From the NCBI GenBank assembly GCA_022823365.1, contig JAJDXG010000048.1, positions 1 through 58,826 of the forward strand: a stretch of DNA of 58,826 bases, in the 5' to 3' direction. The notes under the pieces were generated by a model that searched no databases, had not been told where the DNA came from, and saw nothing but the letters and a program-made list of their open reading frames with translations. Shown here in pieces: positions 26,480 through 35,420 of the stretch (position 1 is its first letter; each line of letters begins with the position of its first letter). Origin of the DNA: Gemmatimonadota bacterium. Lineage in GTDB: Bacteria > Gemmatimonadota > Gemmatimonadetes > Longimicrobiales > Gaopeijiaceae. Both the position numbers and the translations under genes were made by a program.

Positions 26480-28461
26480 GGAACCAGCGTCCTCCTCGGC
26501 TGCAGCCTCACCGACCAGAGCCCGGAGTGGTGCTCGGCGATGAACAGGTGGCCCTTGTGGATCTGCGGGCCCCAGCTGAAGGGCGCGTTGGGCACGAAGG
26601 CGTCGGGGTCGTTGGCGGCGTAGTGCGCGATCTCGCGGCCCTGCAGGCCCAGGTTGCCCTTGAGTTCCCCGGAGATGTCGATCACGCGGGTGCCACCGTT
26701 GTAGTAGGCTGCGTAGAGACGGTCTCCGTCGATCCACATGTTGTGCGACCCGGCCTCAGGGATCTCGTAGCGCGCGACCTCTTCGGGGTTGTTGGGGTCG
26801 GTGAAGTCGACGACGTGGATGTAGCCGGCCATGCGCGGAGGCGTGCGCTCGGCGTCCAGGTCGTTGAAGCCGGGGCGGCCGATCTCGTCGCCCATGAAGA
26901 TGTAGAAGCGCCCGGTCGGGCTCCAGTACGGGAAAGCCGCGTGGGTCGCCCCGCCGATGTCGGCGAAACTGGTGATGAGCACCGGGTTGGAGGGGCTGCC
27001 GCCCCGGTCGCCGCCGCCCACATCGATGACCGCCACCCCGTCGGCCCAGTTGGAGGTGTAGGCGATCCCGTCCACGATCCAGATGTCGTGAATGCCGTGG
27101 CCGGGGGTGTCCAGCTCGAAGCGGCCCACCCGGTGGGGGCTGGTGGGGTCCTCGATGTTGATCACGTCGAAGCGGACGCCGTTGTTCACGGCGTACACGT
27201 GGTTGTCGTATACGAAGACGTTGTGCACGCCGCCGGTCAGCTCGTCGTCGAAGGTGGAGAGGATCTCGACGTTGCGCGGGTCCGAGCAGTCCACGATGAC
27301 GATGCCGTTGCGCCGGTTGGAGGCGCCCTCGCGCGAGATCACGCAGACGCGGCCGTCCTCGGAGACCTTCACGTCGTTGGTTGTGCGCGCGTCCACCACC
27401 AGCGAGTCGGTCATGACCGGGGCGGCCGGGTCGGTCACGTCCCACCAGTAGGTTGCGCCGAAGGCGCCCCAGGTGCCGGTGATGGCGTAATCGCGGCCGT
27501 CGACGCCCTCCCACACCCACAGGTCGGAGGTGGGAACGTCCTGCACCGCCCCCTGGCCGATGAACTCCACCGTCTCGCTCACGTTGCGCGGCTCGATGCG
27601 GATGGTCCGGTTGGCCGAGTGGCCGGGCACGGTGGCCATGACGGTGTACACGCCAGGCCGGTACGCCACGAAGCGGCCCTGCTGGTCGATCTCGGCGGGT
27701 GCGAAGTCCGCGGTGGCCTCGATGTCCGCGTAGGGCACGACCGAAAAGGTCACGGGAATGTCGCTGGCTTCGTCGCCCGCCATGGGTGCGGCCTCGAAGC
27801 GGATCACGTCGCCGGTGCGGCCCACCTCCTGGCTCCCCGACAGCGAAATCGAGGTGACCGGGCTCGCGACCACGTCGTAGACCACCTCTCCGGCGACCCC
27901 CTCGGCGGCCGCAGTCAGGGTGACCCGGCCAGGCGCGTGCGCGCTGAACACGCCGAAGCGGTCGACGGAGGCCACCGACTCGTCGCTGGTGCTCCAGCCC
28001 AGTTCCACGTCGCCGCGGACGTCGTCCACCGCGTCGTACACGGTGGCCCGGTGGCGCATCACCGTGCCCACGAAAAAGCCACCGCTCTCGCCCGGCGAGA
28101 TCTCGACCCGGTCGAGGGCCGGGTAGGGCACCGAGACGGTCATCTCTGCGCGGATGTTGCGGTCGGTGGCGACCATCAGGGTCACCAGGTAGTCACCCCC
28201 GTACACCGCCTCGACGGCGCCGGTGGTTCTGTTCACGTCCAGCCGCCCGCGCGCGCCCCGGGCCATGTACATGATCGGGGCATCGACGGCGTTCCCGTCG
28301 GCATCGACAACGCTGGCCGTGATCTGTCCCCTCTCACCGGGCTGGAGGGTGAGCACCCCTTCCTCCACGACGATGCGCGAAGGTTCCTGGGCGGTGAGGG
28401 ACGACGCGCCGAGCGCGAGAAGGGCGAGGAAGCAGAGGACGCTGGCAGGACGGATCTTCAT
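26476..28461 (-). CDS. Secreted LVIVD-repeat beta-propeller with N-terminal Ig-like domains
   Basis: 661 residues from the ATG at 28461 (GGAG 8 nt upstream), which begins MKIRPASVLCFLALLALG, a Sec signal ending LTAQ. Residues about 25-300 are two or three Big2-like immunoglobulin repeats (GERGQITASVVDADGNAV, GRVTLTAAAEGVAGEVVYDVV). The rest are LVIVD blades: NGIVIVDCSDPRNVEIL, RFDVINIEDPTSPHRVG, DGVAVIDVGGGD, YIHVVDFTDPNNPEEVARY, TRVIDISGELKG. LVIVD proteins are cell-surface or secreted. The stop overlaps the GTG start of the YncE-like gene (GTGA). 100 nt separate it from the DUF481 gene, so it may have its own promoter. Confidence 0.9.
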   Translation of the reverse strand: MKIRPASVLCFLALLALGASSLTAQEPSRIVVEEGVLTLQPGERGQITASVVDADGNAVDAPIMYMARGARGRLDVNRTTGAVEAVYGGDYLVTLMVATDRNIRAEMTVSVPYPALDRVEISPGESGGFFVGTVMRHRATVYDAVDDVRGDVELGWSTSDESVASVDRFGVFSAHAPGRVTLTAAAEGVAGEVVYDVVASPVTSISLSGSQEVGRTGDVIRFEAAPMAGDEASDIPVTFSVVPYADIEATADFAPAEIDQQGRFVAYRPGVYTVMATVPGHSANRTIRIEPRNVSETVEFIGQGAVQDVPTSDLWVWEGVDGRDYAITGTWGAFGATYWWDVTDPAAPVMTDSLVVDARTTNDVKVSEDGRVCVISREGASNRRNGIVIVDCSDPRNVEILSTFDDELTGGVHNVFVYDNHVYAVNNGVRFDVINIEDPTSPHRVGRFELDTPGHGIHDIWIVDGIAYTSNWADGVAVIDVGGGDRGGSPSNPVLITSFADIGGATHAAFPYWSPTGRFYIFMGDEIGRPGFNDLDAERTPPRMAGYIHVVDFTDPNNPEEVARYEIPEAGSHNMWIDGDRLYAAYYNGGTRVIDISGELKGNLGLQGREIAHYAANDPDAFVPNAPFSWGPQIHKGHLFIAEHHSGLWSVRLQPRRTLVP

Positions 28462-28561
28462 CTCGGTTACTCCATGCAACGGATCGACTGTCGGGCCTGA
28501 AAAAGTCGAAAGACCCGCGGGTTTGCGCAAATGGGACAATCGGGACCCTGGGACCCCCGTC

Positions 28562-29464
28562 CTAGAAATTCACCACCAGCGCCATGGTTAGCACCCGGTC
28601 CGACTTGTCCAGCGGGATGGGCACCTTGCCCGTGGACTCACCCTGCAGGCTCGTCAGCGGGACGTCGACCAGCGAGGGCCGGTTGTCGAACAGGTACTGG
28701 AACTTGGCCTGCAGTCCGAAGTGCTCGCTCATCGAGACGCCCAGCGAGGTCACCCAGTCCGCGCGCAGGTCCGCCGGATTGAAGCCGTTCTCGTCCACCA
28801 CCAGGGTGCTCTTCAACTCCGTATTGTCGGTCAGCTGGATCTCGTATTCGCCGGAGACCTGGAGTCCGATGAACGTGTTGGCGGCATCGGGGTCGGGGAC
28901 CACATCGTCCTGCACGGTAAGAGTGAGCCCGTACGAGCTGCGCAGCTGGTGCACGTCGTCCTCCATCCACCGCGTCGACATGCCGGCGACCAGCACGTAG
29001 CGGCCATCGATGCCGGTGAAGGTGTTGCGGGCCCATCCCAACTGGCCGAACACCGACGACCGCTCAGAGAACTCGCGGTCGCCGCGGAAGCGGATGTGGT
29101 AGTTCTCGGCGGAAACCCGGGTCTCGCTCTCCTCTTCGACCCGATAGTCGTCGGAGGTGCCGATGGCCGAGCGCTTGAAGCGGGTGGTGTTCGTGCGCAG
29201 CGCTCCGAACTCCAGTTTGGTCTCGGTCCGCTCCCACTCCGTGATCAGCTCGTTGGCGAGCCCGAACGTGGTCGATTCCGTGTTGCCCCGGGTCTGGATG
29301 AAGCTGAACTCGCTGGAGTTGGACCACTCCGGGGGGAGGCGGATCTGCGGAATCTGCGCGCTGGCGTCGACACTGGTGCCCAGCAGAAGCGCGAACGCCA
29401 GGGAGAAAGGAACGACGGTGCCCGAGACGAAGGCGGGGCCGCGACGAGAGGTCGAGCCCGCCAC
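28562..29464 (-). CDS. DUF481-family outer-membrane beta-barrel protein
   Basis: About 300 residues. The start is uncertain: a GTG at 29464 gives a signal peptide VAGSTSRRGPAFVSG...VDASAQ; a GTG at 29488 is also possible, and the frame is open to 29635. Mature part: SSEFSFIQTRGNTESTTFGLANELITEW is the DUF481 hallmark (signal of salt-stress-induced YdiY-type barrels), then alternating amphipathic strands and a terminal Phe (LTMALVVNF). Predicted small outer-membrane barrel of unknown cargo. It lies 60 nt after the rhodanese gene and 100 nt before the LVIVD propeller, all on the minus strand. Confidence 0.82.
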   Translation of the reverse strand: MAGSTSRRGPAFVSGTVVPFSLAFALLLGTSVDASAQIPQIRLPPEWSNSSEFSFIQTRGNTESTTFGLANELITEWERTETKLEFGALRTNTTRFKRSAIGTSDDYRVEEESETRVSAENYHIRFRGDREFSERSSVFGQLGWARNTFTGIDGRYVLVAGMSTRWMEDDVHQLRSSYGLTLTVQDDVVPDPDAANTFIGLQVSGEYEIQLTDNTELKSTLVVDENGFNPADLRADWVTSLGVSMSEHFGLQAKFQYLFDNRPSLVDVPLTSLQGESTGKVPIPLDKSDRVLTMALVVNF

Positions 29465-29523
29465 GAAATCCGCGGCAGGGAAGCGCACGTCCGACGAGTG
29501 CCCGGAAGCCAGGCGCGCTGTCG

Positions 29524-29970
29524 CTACCAAACGCCCTCGTATCCGTCCGCGGCCAGATTCCACCTGGGCCCGAAGACGTGGACCCGCTTCGTCGGCGACG
29601 GGCCATCGGTGAGTTCGCCGCCCTCGTGCGTCCACGCAAGCAGGCTTCCCTTCAGGTTCAGCACCGGAACGCCCCTCTTTCCCATCCGGCGGGCGTACCT
29701 TGAACTACGCGCTCCCAGAGTGCAGTAGGCGACCACGGTACAGTCCCCGAGATCGTCGAGCCGGTCCTCGAATTCCTCAGGGGTGATGGCGCCGGGCAGC
29801 GTGGACACCGCCCGCTCGGCGGGAGACCGGACATCGACGAGAACGGTGTCGTCGGCGGGCAGGCGCTCGCGTAGCGCCGCCGGACTGATGGTCTTCACAT
29901 CCGGAAAGCGGCGGCCAACCCGCGAAACCATCCCCTCCAGCGTGCGCCGCCGTTCGTCCTGCGATGCCAT
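29524..29970 (-). CDS. Rhodanese-like domain protein
   Basis: 148 residues from the ATG at 29970 (AGGGGGAACAGG upstream). Single rhodanese domain (about 25-125): VLVDVRSPAERAVSTLPGAI, then the active-site loop YCTLGARSSRYARRM with the sulfur-carrying Cys, and GVPVLNLKGSLLAWTHEGG. The six-residue loop CTLGAR is a variant of the usual CxxGxR pattern. No signal peptide, so cytoplasmic sulfur transfer or redox signalling. It starts 10 nt after the formyl-hydrolase gene, so they are in one operon. Confidence 0.88.
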   Translation of the reverse strand: MASQDERRRTLEGMVSRVGRRFPDVKTISPAALRERLPADDTVLVDVRSPAERAVSTLPGAITPEEFEDRLDDLGDCTVVAYCTLGARSSRYARRMGKRGVPVLNLKGSLLAWTHEGGELTDGPSPTKRVHVFGPRWNLAADGYEGVW

Positions 29971-29980
29971 CCTGTTCCCC

Positions 29981-30895
29981 CTAAACAAAGAACACGCCCT
30001 TCTTCAGCCCGACCGACTCCGCCCACTCGCCCGCAGCCATCTTCTTTCCCCCTTCGGGCCGCACCTTGCCGACCAGCAGCTGGCCATCCGGAGCCGAGAC
30101 ACGAATTCCGTCCGCGCCGATGCCGGTGACTTGCCCGGGCCGAATCGAGAGTGCCTCATCGATCCGCGAAGCGCCGTAGAGCTTGACCCAGGCGCCGTTG
30201 AACGTACTCCACGCCCCCGGCTGCGGGTCCGCCCCGCGCACGAGGTTCCACGTCTGCCGCAGCGGCCGGTTCCAGCCCACCCGCACGTGCTCGTGCCTGC
30301 ACCAGCCCTCGTAGGTGGCCGCGGAATGGTCCTGCGGGGTCTTCGGCGCCTCGCCCGCCCGCACCAGGTCCACGCCCTCGAGCATGGCGTCGACCCCCAT
30401 CGGGAAGAGGTGGTTGAAGTAGAGGCTGCCCAGGGTATGATCGCCGATATCGACTTCCTTCTGAAGGAGAATCGGGCCCTCGTCGAGCCCGTCGTCGGGC
30501 CAGAAGATCGAGAGCCCCGTCTTCTCCCTGCCCCAGATGATGGGCCAGTTGATGGAGCTGGGGCCGCGATGCAGCGGAAGCAGCGAGGGGTGATACTGGA
30601 TGGTCCCGTGGGTCGGGATGTTGAGCGCCTGCTCGGGCACGAAGAGGGTGACGTAGGCCATCACGCCGAGATCGGGACGGAGCGCCCGCATCTGCGCCCA
30701 GGTGTCCTCGCTCTTGAAGGAGGAGGGCTGGAAGAGGGGCAGGCCGTGTTCGCGGGCCGCGTCCGCGAGCGGATCGGGGCGCTGACCGGGCTTTTCGGGA
30801 CGGGTGTAGACGCCGACGATGTCCTCGCCGCGCTCCACCAGCGCCTTGAGCACGCTCGCGCCGAAGGCCTGCTGGCCGTTGACAATGATTCTCAT
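29981..30895 (-). CDS. 10-formyl-THF hydrolase-type protein (ALDH1L1 N-terminal domain-like)
   Basis: 304 residues. Formyl_trans_N domain (about 1-180) plus C-terminal domain. It matches the N-terminal hydrolase domain of eukaryotic 10-formyltetrahydrofolate dehydrogenase (ALDH1L1) better than methionyl-tRNA formyltransferase: YHPSLLPLHRGPSSINWPI, then LSIFWPDDGLDEGPILLQKE and SLYFNHLFPMGVDAMLEG. The catalytic His (YHP) and Asp (DDGLD) are present; the Asn of Fmt is replaced (TIQYHP). Probably uses formyl-folate, either hydrolysing it or transferring the formyl group to an unknown acceptor. No ALDH domain or acyl-carrier segment is attached. Ten nt upstream of a rhodanese gene, 35 nt downstream of a secreted S9 peptidase gene. 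Confidence 0.85.
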   Translation of the reverse strand: MRIIVNGQQAFGASVLKALVERGEDIVGVYTRPEKPGQRPDPLADAAREHGLPLFQPSSFKSEDTWAQMRALRPDLGVMAYVTLFVPEQALNIPTHGTIQYHPSLLPLHRGPSSINWPIIWGREKTGLSIFWPDDGLDEGPILLQKEVDIGDHTLGSLYFNHLFPMGVDAMLEGVDLVRAGEAPKTPQDHSAATYEGWCRHEHVRVGWNRPLRQTWNLVRGADPQPGAWSTFNGAWVKLYGASRIDEALSIRPGQVTGIGADGIRVSAPDGQLLVGKVRPEGGKKMAAGEWAESVGLKKGVFFV

Positions 30896-30930
30896 GAAGG
30901 GTTCTCAGTGCGGGATTGGGCAGCGAGCCT

Positions 30931-32970
30931 TCAGCTCACGGGACGGTCCGCGTTCATGACCCAGCGGTCGTACCACGCGAGGTAGCGCTCGTAGCGGTCC
31001 TTCTGGTAGCTGGGGACGCGGATGCCGTGGCTCTGGCCCGGATAGACCACGAGCTGGGTGGGCACGCCGCGCCGGCGCAGCGCCTGGTAGAGTTGCTCGG
31101 AGTTGAGGATGGGCACGTTCCAGTCGTCCTCGCCGCCCATGATCAGGGTCGGGGTGGTGACCTCGTGCACCTTGTTGAAGGGGCTTATGCGCTCCCAGTT
31201 GTCGCGGTTGTCGCCCTCCCACGGAAGCCCCAGCTCGGCCTCCCACTGCCGCTGGTAGTGGTCGTGGCCGTAGTTGGCGATGTAGAGCACTTCGCTCGCC
31301 CCGGTGATGGCGCCCTCGAAGCGGCCGGTCTGGGTGATGACGTAGTTGGTGAGGATGCCGCCGTACGACCAGCCGCCCACGCCCAGGCGGTCGGGGTCGG
31401 TCCAGCCCTGCTCGATGGCGTAGTCGATGCCGGCCATCACGTCCTTGAAGTCGGGGTTGCCCCAGTCCGCCCACAGCGCCGCCGAGAAGTCCTGTCCGTA
31501 GCCGGACGAGCCGCGCGGGTTGGTGCGCACGACCACGTAGCCGTGGGCCGCGAAGAGCTGCGACTCGAACTGGAAGGAGTGGCTGTACTGGGAGACCGGG
31601 CCCCCGTGGATGCGCAGGATGGTGGGATAGGCGCGTCCGTCCTCGTAGTCCGGCGGGAAGGTCACGAACCCCTCGACCTCGATCCCGCCCTCGGAGGGGA
31701 ACTGGATGTTGCGGGTCTCGGCGATGTTGACCGCCGCAAGGAAGTCGTCGTTGTGGCCCGTGATGCGCCGTAGCGAGGCTTCGCCGTCCGAGTAGTCCTC
31801 CACGGCGTAGACCTCGCCGGGGCGGTCCAGGTAGTTGACGCGGGCCGCGAAGGTGCCGCCGCTCCAGTCGAAGCCCGACGCCGAAAGCCCGCCTGACACC
31901 GGCCGCTCCAGCTCCGAGCCGTCCGGGCGGATGCGCGCGATGTGGTTTTCCGACGAGTCCTCCAGGCCGAACCAGATCCATTCGCCGTCCGGGGAGAAGC
32001 GGGGAGAACGCACGTTCCGGTCGAGGTCGGTGGTGAGCAGCCGGGGTTCGCCCCCGTCCGCCGAGACCACCGCGAGGTGCGTGGTGGCGTACCAGATCAG
32101 GTCGGGGCGGATGCCGGTGGTGTAGGCGATCCAGCGTCCGTCCGGGCTCCACTGCGGTGAGCCGTCGGAGCCGGGGTTGGTGGTGATCTGGCGGGGCGAG
32201 TCGGTGGGCTCCTCCCCGTCCGCCGAGACCACCCAGATGTCGTTGTTCGCGTTCAGGTCGGGATCTTCCGTCCGGTTGGAGACGAAGGCGATCTGCGTGC
32301 CGTCCGGGCTCCAGACGCCCAGGGACTCATTCCAGCGCCCCGTGGTGAGCTGCCGCAACTCTCTGGCATCGATCTTGTAGACATACAGGTGCGTCATGCG
32401 TGAGCCGGTCAGGTATCCGGCTCCGTCCCGCTTGAACTGGATGCGGTCGATGACCCACGGATCCTGCGGAGCGTTGGGCTTCGCATCCTCATCCTCTTCC
32501 TCGGCATCGCGGATGGTGAGGAGGAGGCGCGTGCCGTCGGGCGACCAGCGGTATCCGCCGACACCCTGCTCGACGTCCGTCAGGGGGAAAGCCTCGCCGC
32601 CGCGCCGGTCCAGCGCCCACACCTGGGTCGGGTCGCCGTCGCGCGCCGCGGTGAAGGTGAGGTATCGGCCGTCCGGGCTCCAGGCGGGGGAGCCGGCGGA
32701 CTGCTTGTCGCGCGTGAGCGGGACGGGGTCGCCGCCCGCGACCGGCGCCATGTAGACGCGCGTATAGGATCGTTCATCCTCCAGGGAGGTGCGAGAGACC
32801 GTGTACGCGACCCAGTCGCCCTCGGGGCTGACCACCGGCGAGCCGACGTTCGCGAGCTCGAACAGATCGTCGACCGTGATGTTGCGCCGCTCTTGCGCGA
32901 CTGCGGCTGGAGGCGCGAGCGCCGCCGCGAATAGCGCGAACCCGAGGCCTGCCGTTGCGAGAGCCTTCAT
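30931..32970 (-). CDS. Secreted S9 prolyl oligopeptidase-family peptidase
   Basis: 679 residues from the ATG at 32970 (CAGGAG upstream), the start of a Sec signal MKALATAGLGFALFAAALA...AVAQ; longer upstream frames are noise. Residues about 30-400 form a PD40 beta-propeller (SPEGDWVAYTVS, SPDGRYLTF, SPDGTQIAFVS, SPDGEWIWFG). The C-terminal alpha/beta-hydrolase has Ser in GVGGWSYGGIL, Asp in GGEDDWNVP and His in PGQSHGIRVP. Cleaves oligopeptides, probably dipeptidyl or acylaminoacyl type, in the periplasm. First gene of the minus-strand run that continues to 22967. Divergent from a small lipoprotein gene with 157 nt between. Confidence 0.92.
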   Translation of the reverse strand: MKALATAGLGFALFAAALAPPAAVAQERRNITVDDLFELANVGSPVVSPEGDWVAYTVSRTSLEDERSYTRVYMAPVAGGDPVPLTRDKQSAGSPAWSPDGRYLTFTAARDGDPTQVWALDRRGGEAFPLTDVEQGVGGYRWSPDGTRLLLTIRDAEEEDEDAKPNAPQDPWVIDRIQFKRDGAGYLTGSRMTHLYVYKIDARELRQLTTGRWNESLGVWSPDGTQIAFVSNRTEDPDLNANNDIWVVSADGEEPTDSPRQITTNPGSDGSPQWSPDGRWIAYTTGIRPDLIWYATTHLAVVSADGGEPRLLTTDLDRNVRSPRFSPDGEWIWFGLEDSSENHIARIRPDGSELERPVSGGLSASGFDWSGGTFAARVNYLDRPGEVYAVEDYSDGEASLRRITGHNDDFLAAVNIAETRNIQFPSEGGIEVEGFVTFPPDYEDGRAYPTILRIHGGPVSQYSHSFQFESQLFAAHGYVVVRTNPRGSSGYGQDFSAALWADWGNPDFKDVMAGIDYAIEQGWTDPDRLGVGGWSYGGILTNYVITQTGRFEGAITGASEVLYIANYGHDHYQRQWEAELGLPWEGDNRDNWERISPFNKVHEVTTPTLIMGGEDDWNVPILNSEQLYQALRRRGVPTQLVVYPGQSHGIRVPSYQKDRYERYLAWYDRWVMNADRPVS

Positions 32971-33127
32971 GATGAACTCCTGTACAGATTGAGTGACGAT
33001 CCAGACCGAGAGGGAGGCGAAGATGAGTGATGAAGCCGGGGGAATCCGGGCGCACGCAAGAATAACAGCGATTGAACGGGGGGCGCGACCCGAATCGGCC
33101 GCGCGCCGGAAGCGCATGGAGGCAGCG

Positions 33128-33592
33128 ATGATGACGAGGGGATCGAGAGTGTCCACCGTGGTGGACAGTGCGGCACCCGGGCGAGTCCGCAGGATGGCAC
33201 TCTTCTTCTTGCTGATGACTGCCGTGATCATGCTCGCCGCCGCCTGTGCCGCGCGCGCCGGGGAGGGGAACCCGGCCATCACGCCCGGCCTCGAGGATCA
33301 GATCGAGATCCGCATCATCAACAACAACTTCAGCGATGCCCGGATGTACGCGGTGCACCCGCGCGGGAGGGAGTACATCGGCATGCTCACGGGGAAGACC
33401 GAGGCCAACTACACCCTCGACTGGGATATCTCGCAGACGCTCTCGATCGAGATCTCGCTGCTCGCGGGCGGCACCTGCACGACGGAGGAACTGATCGTCG
33501 ATCCCGGTGAGGCCCTCTTCCTGAGCATCGATTCCACGCTGGCCACGATGAGGAACTGCCGACCGACCGCGGCGGGGATCGGCGGGGGTTAG
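33128..33592 (+). CDS. Small lipoprotein of unknown function
   Basis: 154 residues from the ATG at 33128, chosen because GGAGG lies 5 nt upstream; an internal ATG at 33194 (MALFFLLMTAVIMLAAAC) would give a conventional lipoprotein signal and is the main alternative. The lipobox is LAAAC. The mature part is beta-rich: IEIRIINNNFSDARMYAV, EYIGMLTGKTEANYTLDW and IVDPGEALFLSIDS, with two Cys (GGTCTT, MRNC) that may form a disulfide. The layout resembles small beta-sandwich lipoproteins common in this type of genome. No family assigned. Its end is 39 nt from the convergent amidase gene. Confidence 0.7.
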   Translation: MMTRGSRVSTVVDSAAPGRVRRMALFFLLMTAVIMLAAACAARAGEGNPAITPGLEDQIEIRIINNNFSDARMYAVHPRGREYIGMLTGKTEANYTLDWDISQTLSIEISLLAGGTCTTEELIVDPGEALFLSIDSTLATMRNCRPTAAGIGGG

Positions 33593-33631
33593 TCGCCGGC
33601 GCCACGGGCAGCCGAAGTTGGCGTCGAGTCG

Positions 33632-35248
33632 CTAGCGCAGCGGCGGCGCGCTTTCCGGCGGCCGCCGGTGCCCCGTTGCCTGCTCGAAAGCATAACCGAA
33701 GCGAATCAGCATCCCTTCAGTGAAAGGGCGGCCCAGGAACTCGATGCCCATGGGCAGGCCGTCCGGGGTGAAGCCGGCGGGGACGGTGAGCGCGGGCCAA
33801 CCGGTCAGCGGGCTGAGCAGGCGGTTGTCGCCGAGGCCGTAGTCGTCGGCCGGGGAGGGATTGGTCTCGACGTCGGGGGCGATGAGGGACGGCGGGTGGT
33901 CGAAGGTGGTGTGCACCAGCGCGTCGAGGTCGTGGTCGGCCATGACCTGGAAGACGTCCTGCCGGAGCTGGTCGCGGGCCAGCAGGTAGGCCAGGTAGCC
34001 GGGGTCGCGGGTGGTCCTCCCGAGTGAGTTCGCCAGCCCCGTCGCCCGCCAGGGCGTCACGCGCCCGCTGAGCAGGATGGAGCGGAGGGTCGTGTAGGGC
34101 GGGTCGTCGAGTTCCGCCAGGTAGGCGTCGGTGGCGGTCTCGGTCTCGTGGGGGTTCATGGAGTAGATGGCGTTGATCCCGTCGACCCCGGGGATGGCGA
34201 CGTTGTCCACGACCTCGGCTCCCAGCGCCCGCAGCTGCTCGACGGCCGCATCGACGATCACGCGAGCCTGCCGGTATCCCTCCGAATTCGTGTCCAGCGC
34301 CTGGTCCATGGGATCGCGGATGATGCCGATGCGGGCTCCATCGAGCCCGTCCTCGGAGAGGCCGTCGCTGTAGGAGTCGGGGACCTCGCCGAAGGCATGG
34401 GCGGTCACCGGGTCGTTGGGGTCGTACCCGGCGATGGCGTCCAGAAGGATGGCCGCGTCCATCACCGTGCGGGTCATCGGCCCCATGGTGTCGGTGGTGG
34501 GATTGGCGGGCATCATGCCGTAGCGGCTGACCAGCTGGAGGGTGGGCCTGAGCCCGACCAGCGAATGCACCGCCGACGGTCCGCGGATGGAGCCGCCGGT
34601 GTCCTCCCCGATGCCGATCATGCCCAGGTTCGCGGCCACGCCCGCGCCCGTCCCCCCGGACGAGCCGCTAGGATTGCGCCGCGGGTCGTACGGGTTGCGG
34701 ATGAAGCCGAAGCCCGAGCCCACGTAGCGCGACGCGAACTCGCCCATGTTGGTCTTGGCGATGATAAGCGCGCCCGCGTCCTTCATGCGTGTGACGATGG
34801 TGGCATCCCGGGAGGACACGAAGTCCGCAAAGAGCGCCGATCCGTAGGTGGTCGGCATGTCGCGGGTCTCGACCTGGTCCTTGAGGAGGACCGGGATGCA
34901 GTGGAGCGGCCCGCTGAGTCCGCCGCCGGCGAGCGCTTGGTCGAGGCGGGCGGCTTCGTCGAGGGCGGCGGGGTTCAGGTTGGCGATGGTGTTGAGGCGC
35001 GGTCCCTGCTGGTCGTACGCCTCGATGCGGTCCAGATAGCCCTGCACCAGCTCCACGCAGGTCAGCTCACCGGAGAGAAAGGCGGCGTGGACCTCCGCGA
35101 TGGTCGCCTCCTCGAGTTCGAAGTCCTGGGCGAACGCTGCCCCGGGGGGGACGAGGAGCAGGCCGGCGCCCAGCAGGAGCCCCATCACGCGCGGGATACG
35201 AGCGCGGGAGCGTGTGGTCGGTGTCGTAAGAAGCCATCCGGGATTCAT
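33632..35248 (-). CDS. Exported amidase-signature hydrolase, second copy
   Basis: 538 residues from the ATG at 35248 (AGGAGAACGCCG upstream), giving a signal sequence with a long basic n-region ([20 protein letters not shown]...AFAQ). Triad: Lys in [10 protein letters not shown], cis-Ser in [15 protein letters not shown], Ser in [13 protein letters not shown]. Clearly related to, but divergent from, the amidase at 4359-5984, with about the same length and an export signal in each. Substrate unknown; family members hydrolyse aryl or peptide amides. Convergent with a lipoprotein gene, divergent from the beta-hydroxyacid dehydrogenase gene. A 21-bp tandem repeat lies upstream. Confidence 0.92.
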   Translation of the reverse strand: MNPGWLLTTPTTRSRARIPRVMGLLLGAGLLLVPPGAAFAQDFELEEATIAEVHAAFLSGELTCVELVQGYLDRIEAYDQQGPRLNTIANLNPAALDEAARLDQALAGGGLSGPLHCIPVLLKDQVETRDMPTTYGSALFADFVSSRDATIVTRMKDAGALIIAKTNMGEFASRYVGSGFGFIRNPYDPRRNPSGSSGGTGAGVAANLGMIGIGEDTGGSIRGPSAVHSLVGLRPTLQLVSRYGMMPANPTTDTMGPMTRTVMDAAILLDAIAGYDPNDPVTAHAFGEVPDSYSDGLSEDGLDGARIGIIRDPMDQALDTNSEGYRQARVIVDAAVEQLRALGAEVVDNVAIPGVDGINAIYSMNPHETETATDAYLAELDDPPYTTLRSILLSGRVTPWRATGLANSLGRTTRDPGYLAYLLARDQLRQDVFQVMADHDLDALVHTTFDHPPSLIAPDVETNPSPADDYGLGDNRLLSPLTGWPALTVPAGFTPDGLPMGIEFLGRPFTEGMLIRFGYAFEQATGHRRPPESAPPLR

Positions 35249-35263
35249 CGGCGTTCTCCTGCT

Positions 35264-35305
35264 GGGTCGCGCGTCGGAAGAACCGGGACGCGCGCCGGAA
35301 GAAGG
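35264..35305. repeat. 21-bp tandem repeat upstream of the amidase
   Basis: GGGTCGCGCGTCGGAAGAA and GGGACGCGCGCCGGAAGAA occur with period 21, two copies differing at two positions, 16-57 nt upstream of the amidase start. About two helical turns apart, so a pair of protein-binding sites is possible. Confidence 0.5.
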
Positions 35306-35420
35306 GCGGTGGAAGCGGAGATTGTCGGCGCTGCGAGGCACTGGTGATTGCCCCGGGCATCCGGCTCCAACACTATCGTGTCCATCGCGCATCCTCCACA
35401 ACCGGGCAGAGACCGAAGAC

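Noticed and set aside
26437..28500. Long plus-strand open frame of 687 codons opposite the LVIVD gene
   Set aside because: Val/Asp/Gly/His-rich shadow of the real gene; no signal peptide, motif or ribosome site.
29981..30895. Plain methionyl-tRNA formyltransferase
   Set aside because: The Asn of the Fmt active site is not present and the motifs follow the ALDH1L1 hydrolase domain more closely; no def gene is adjacent.
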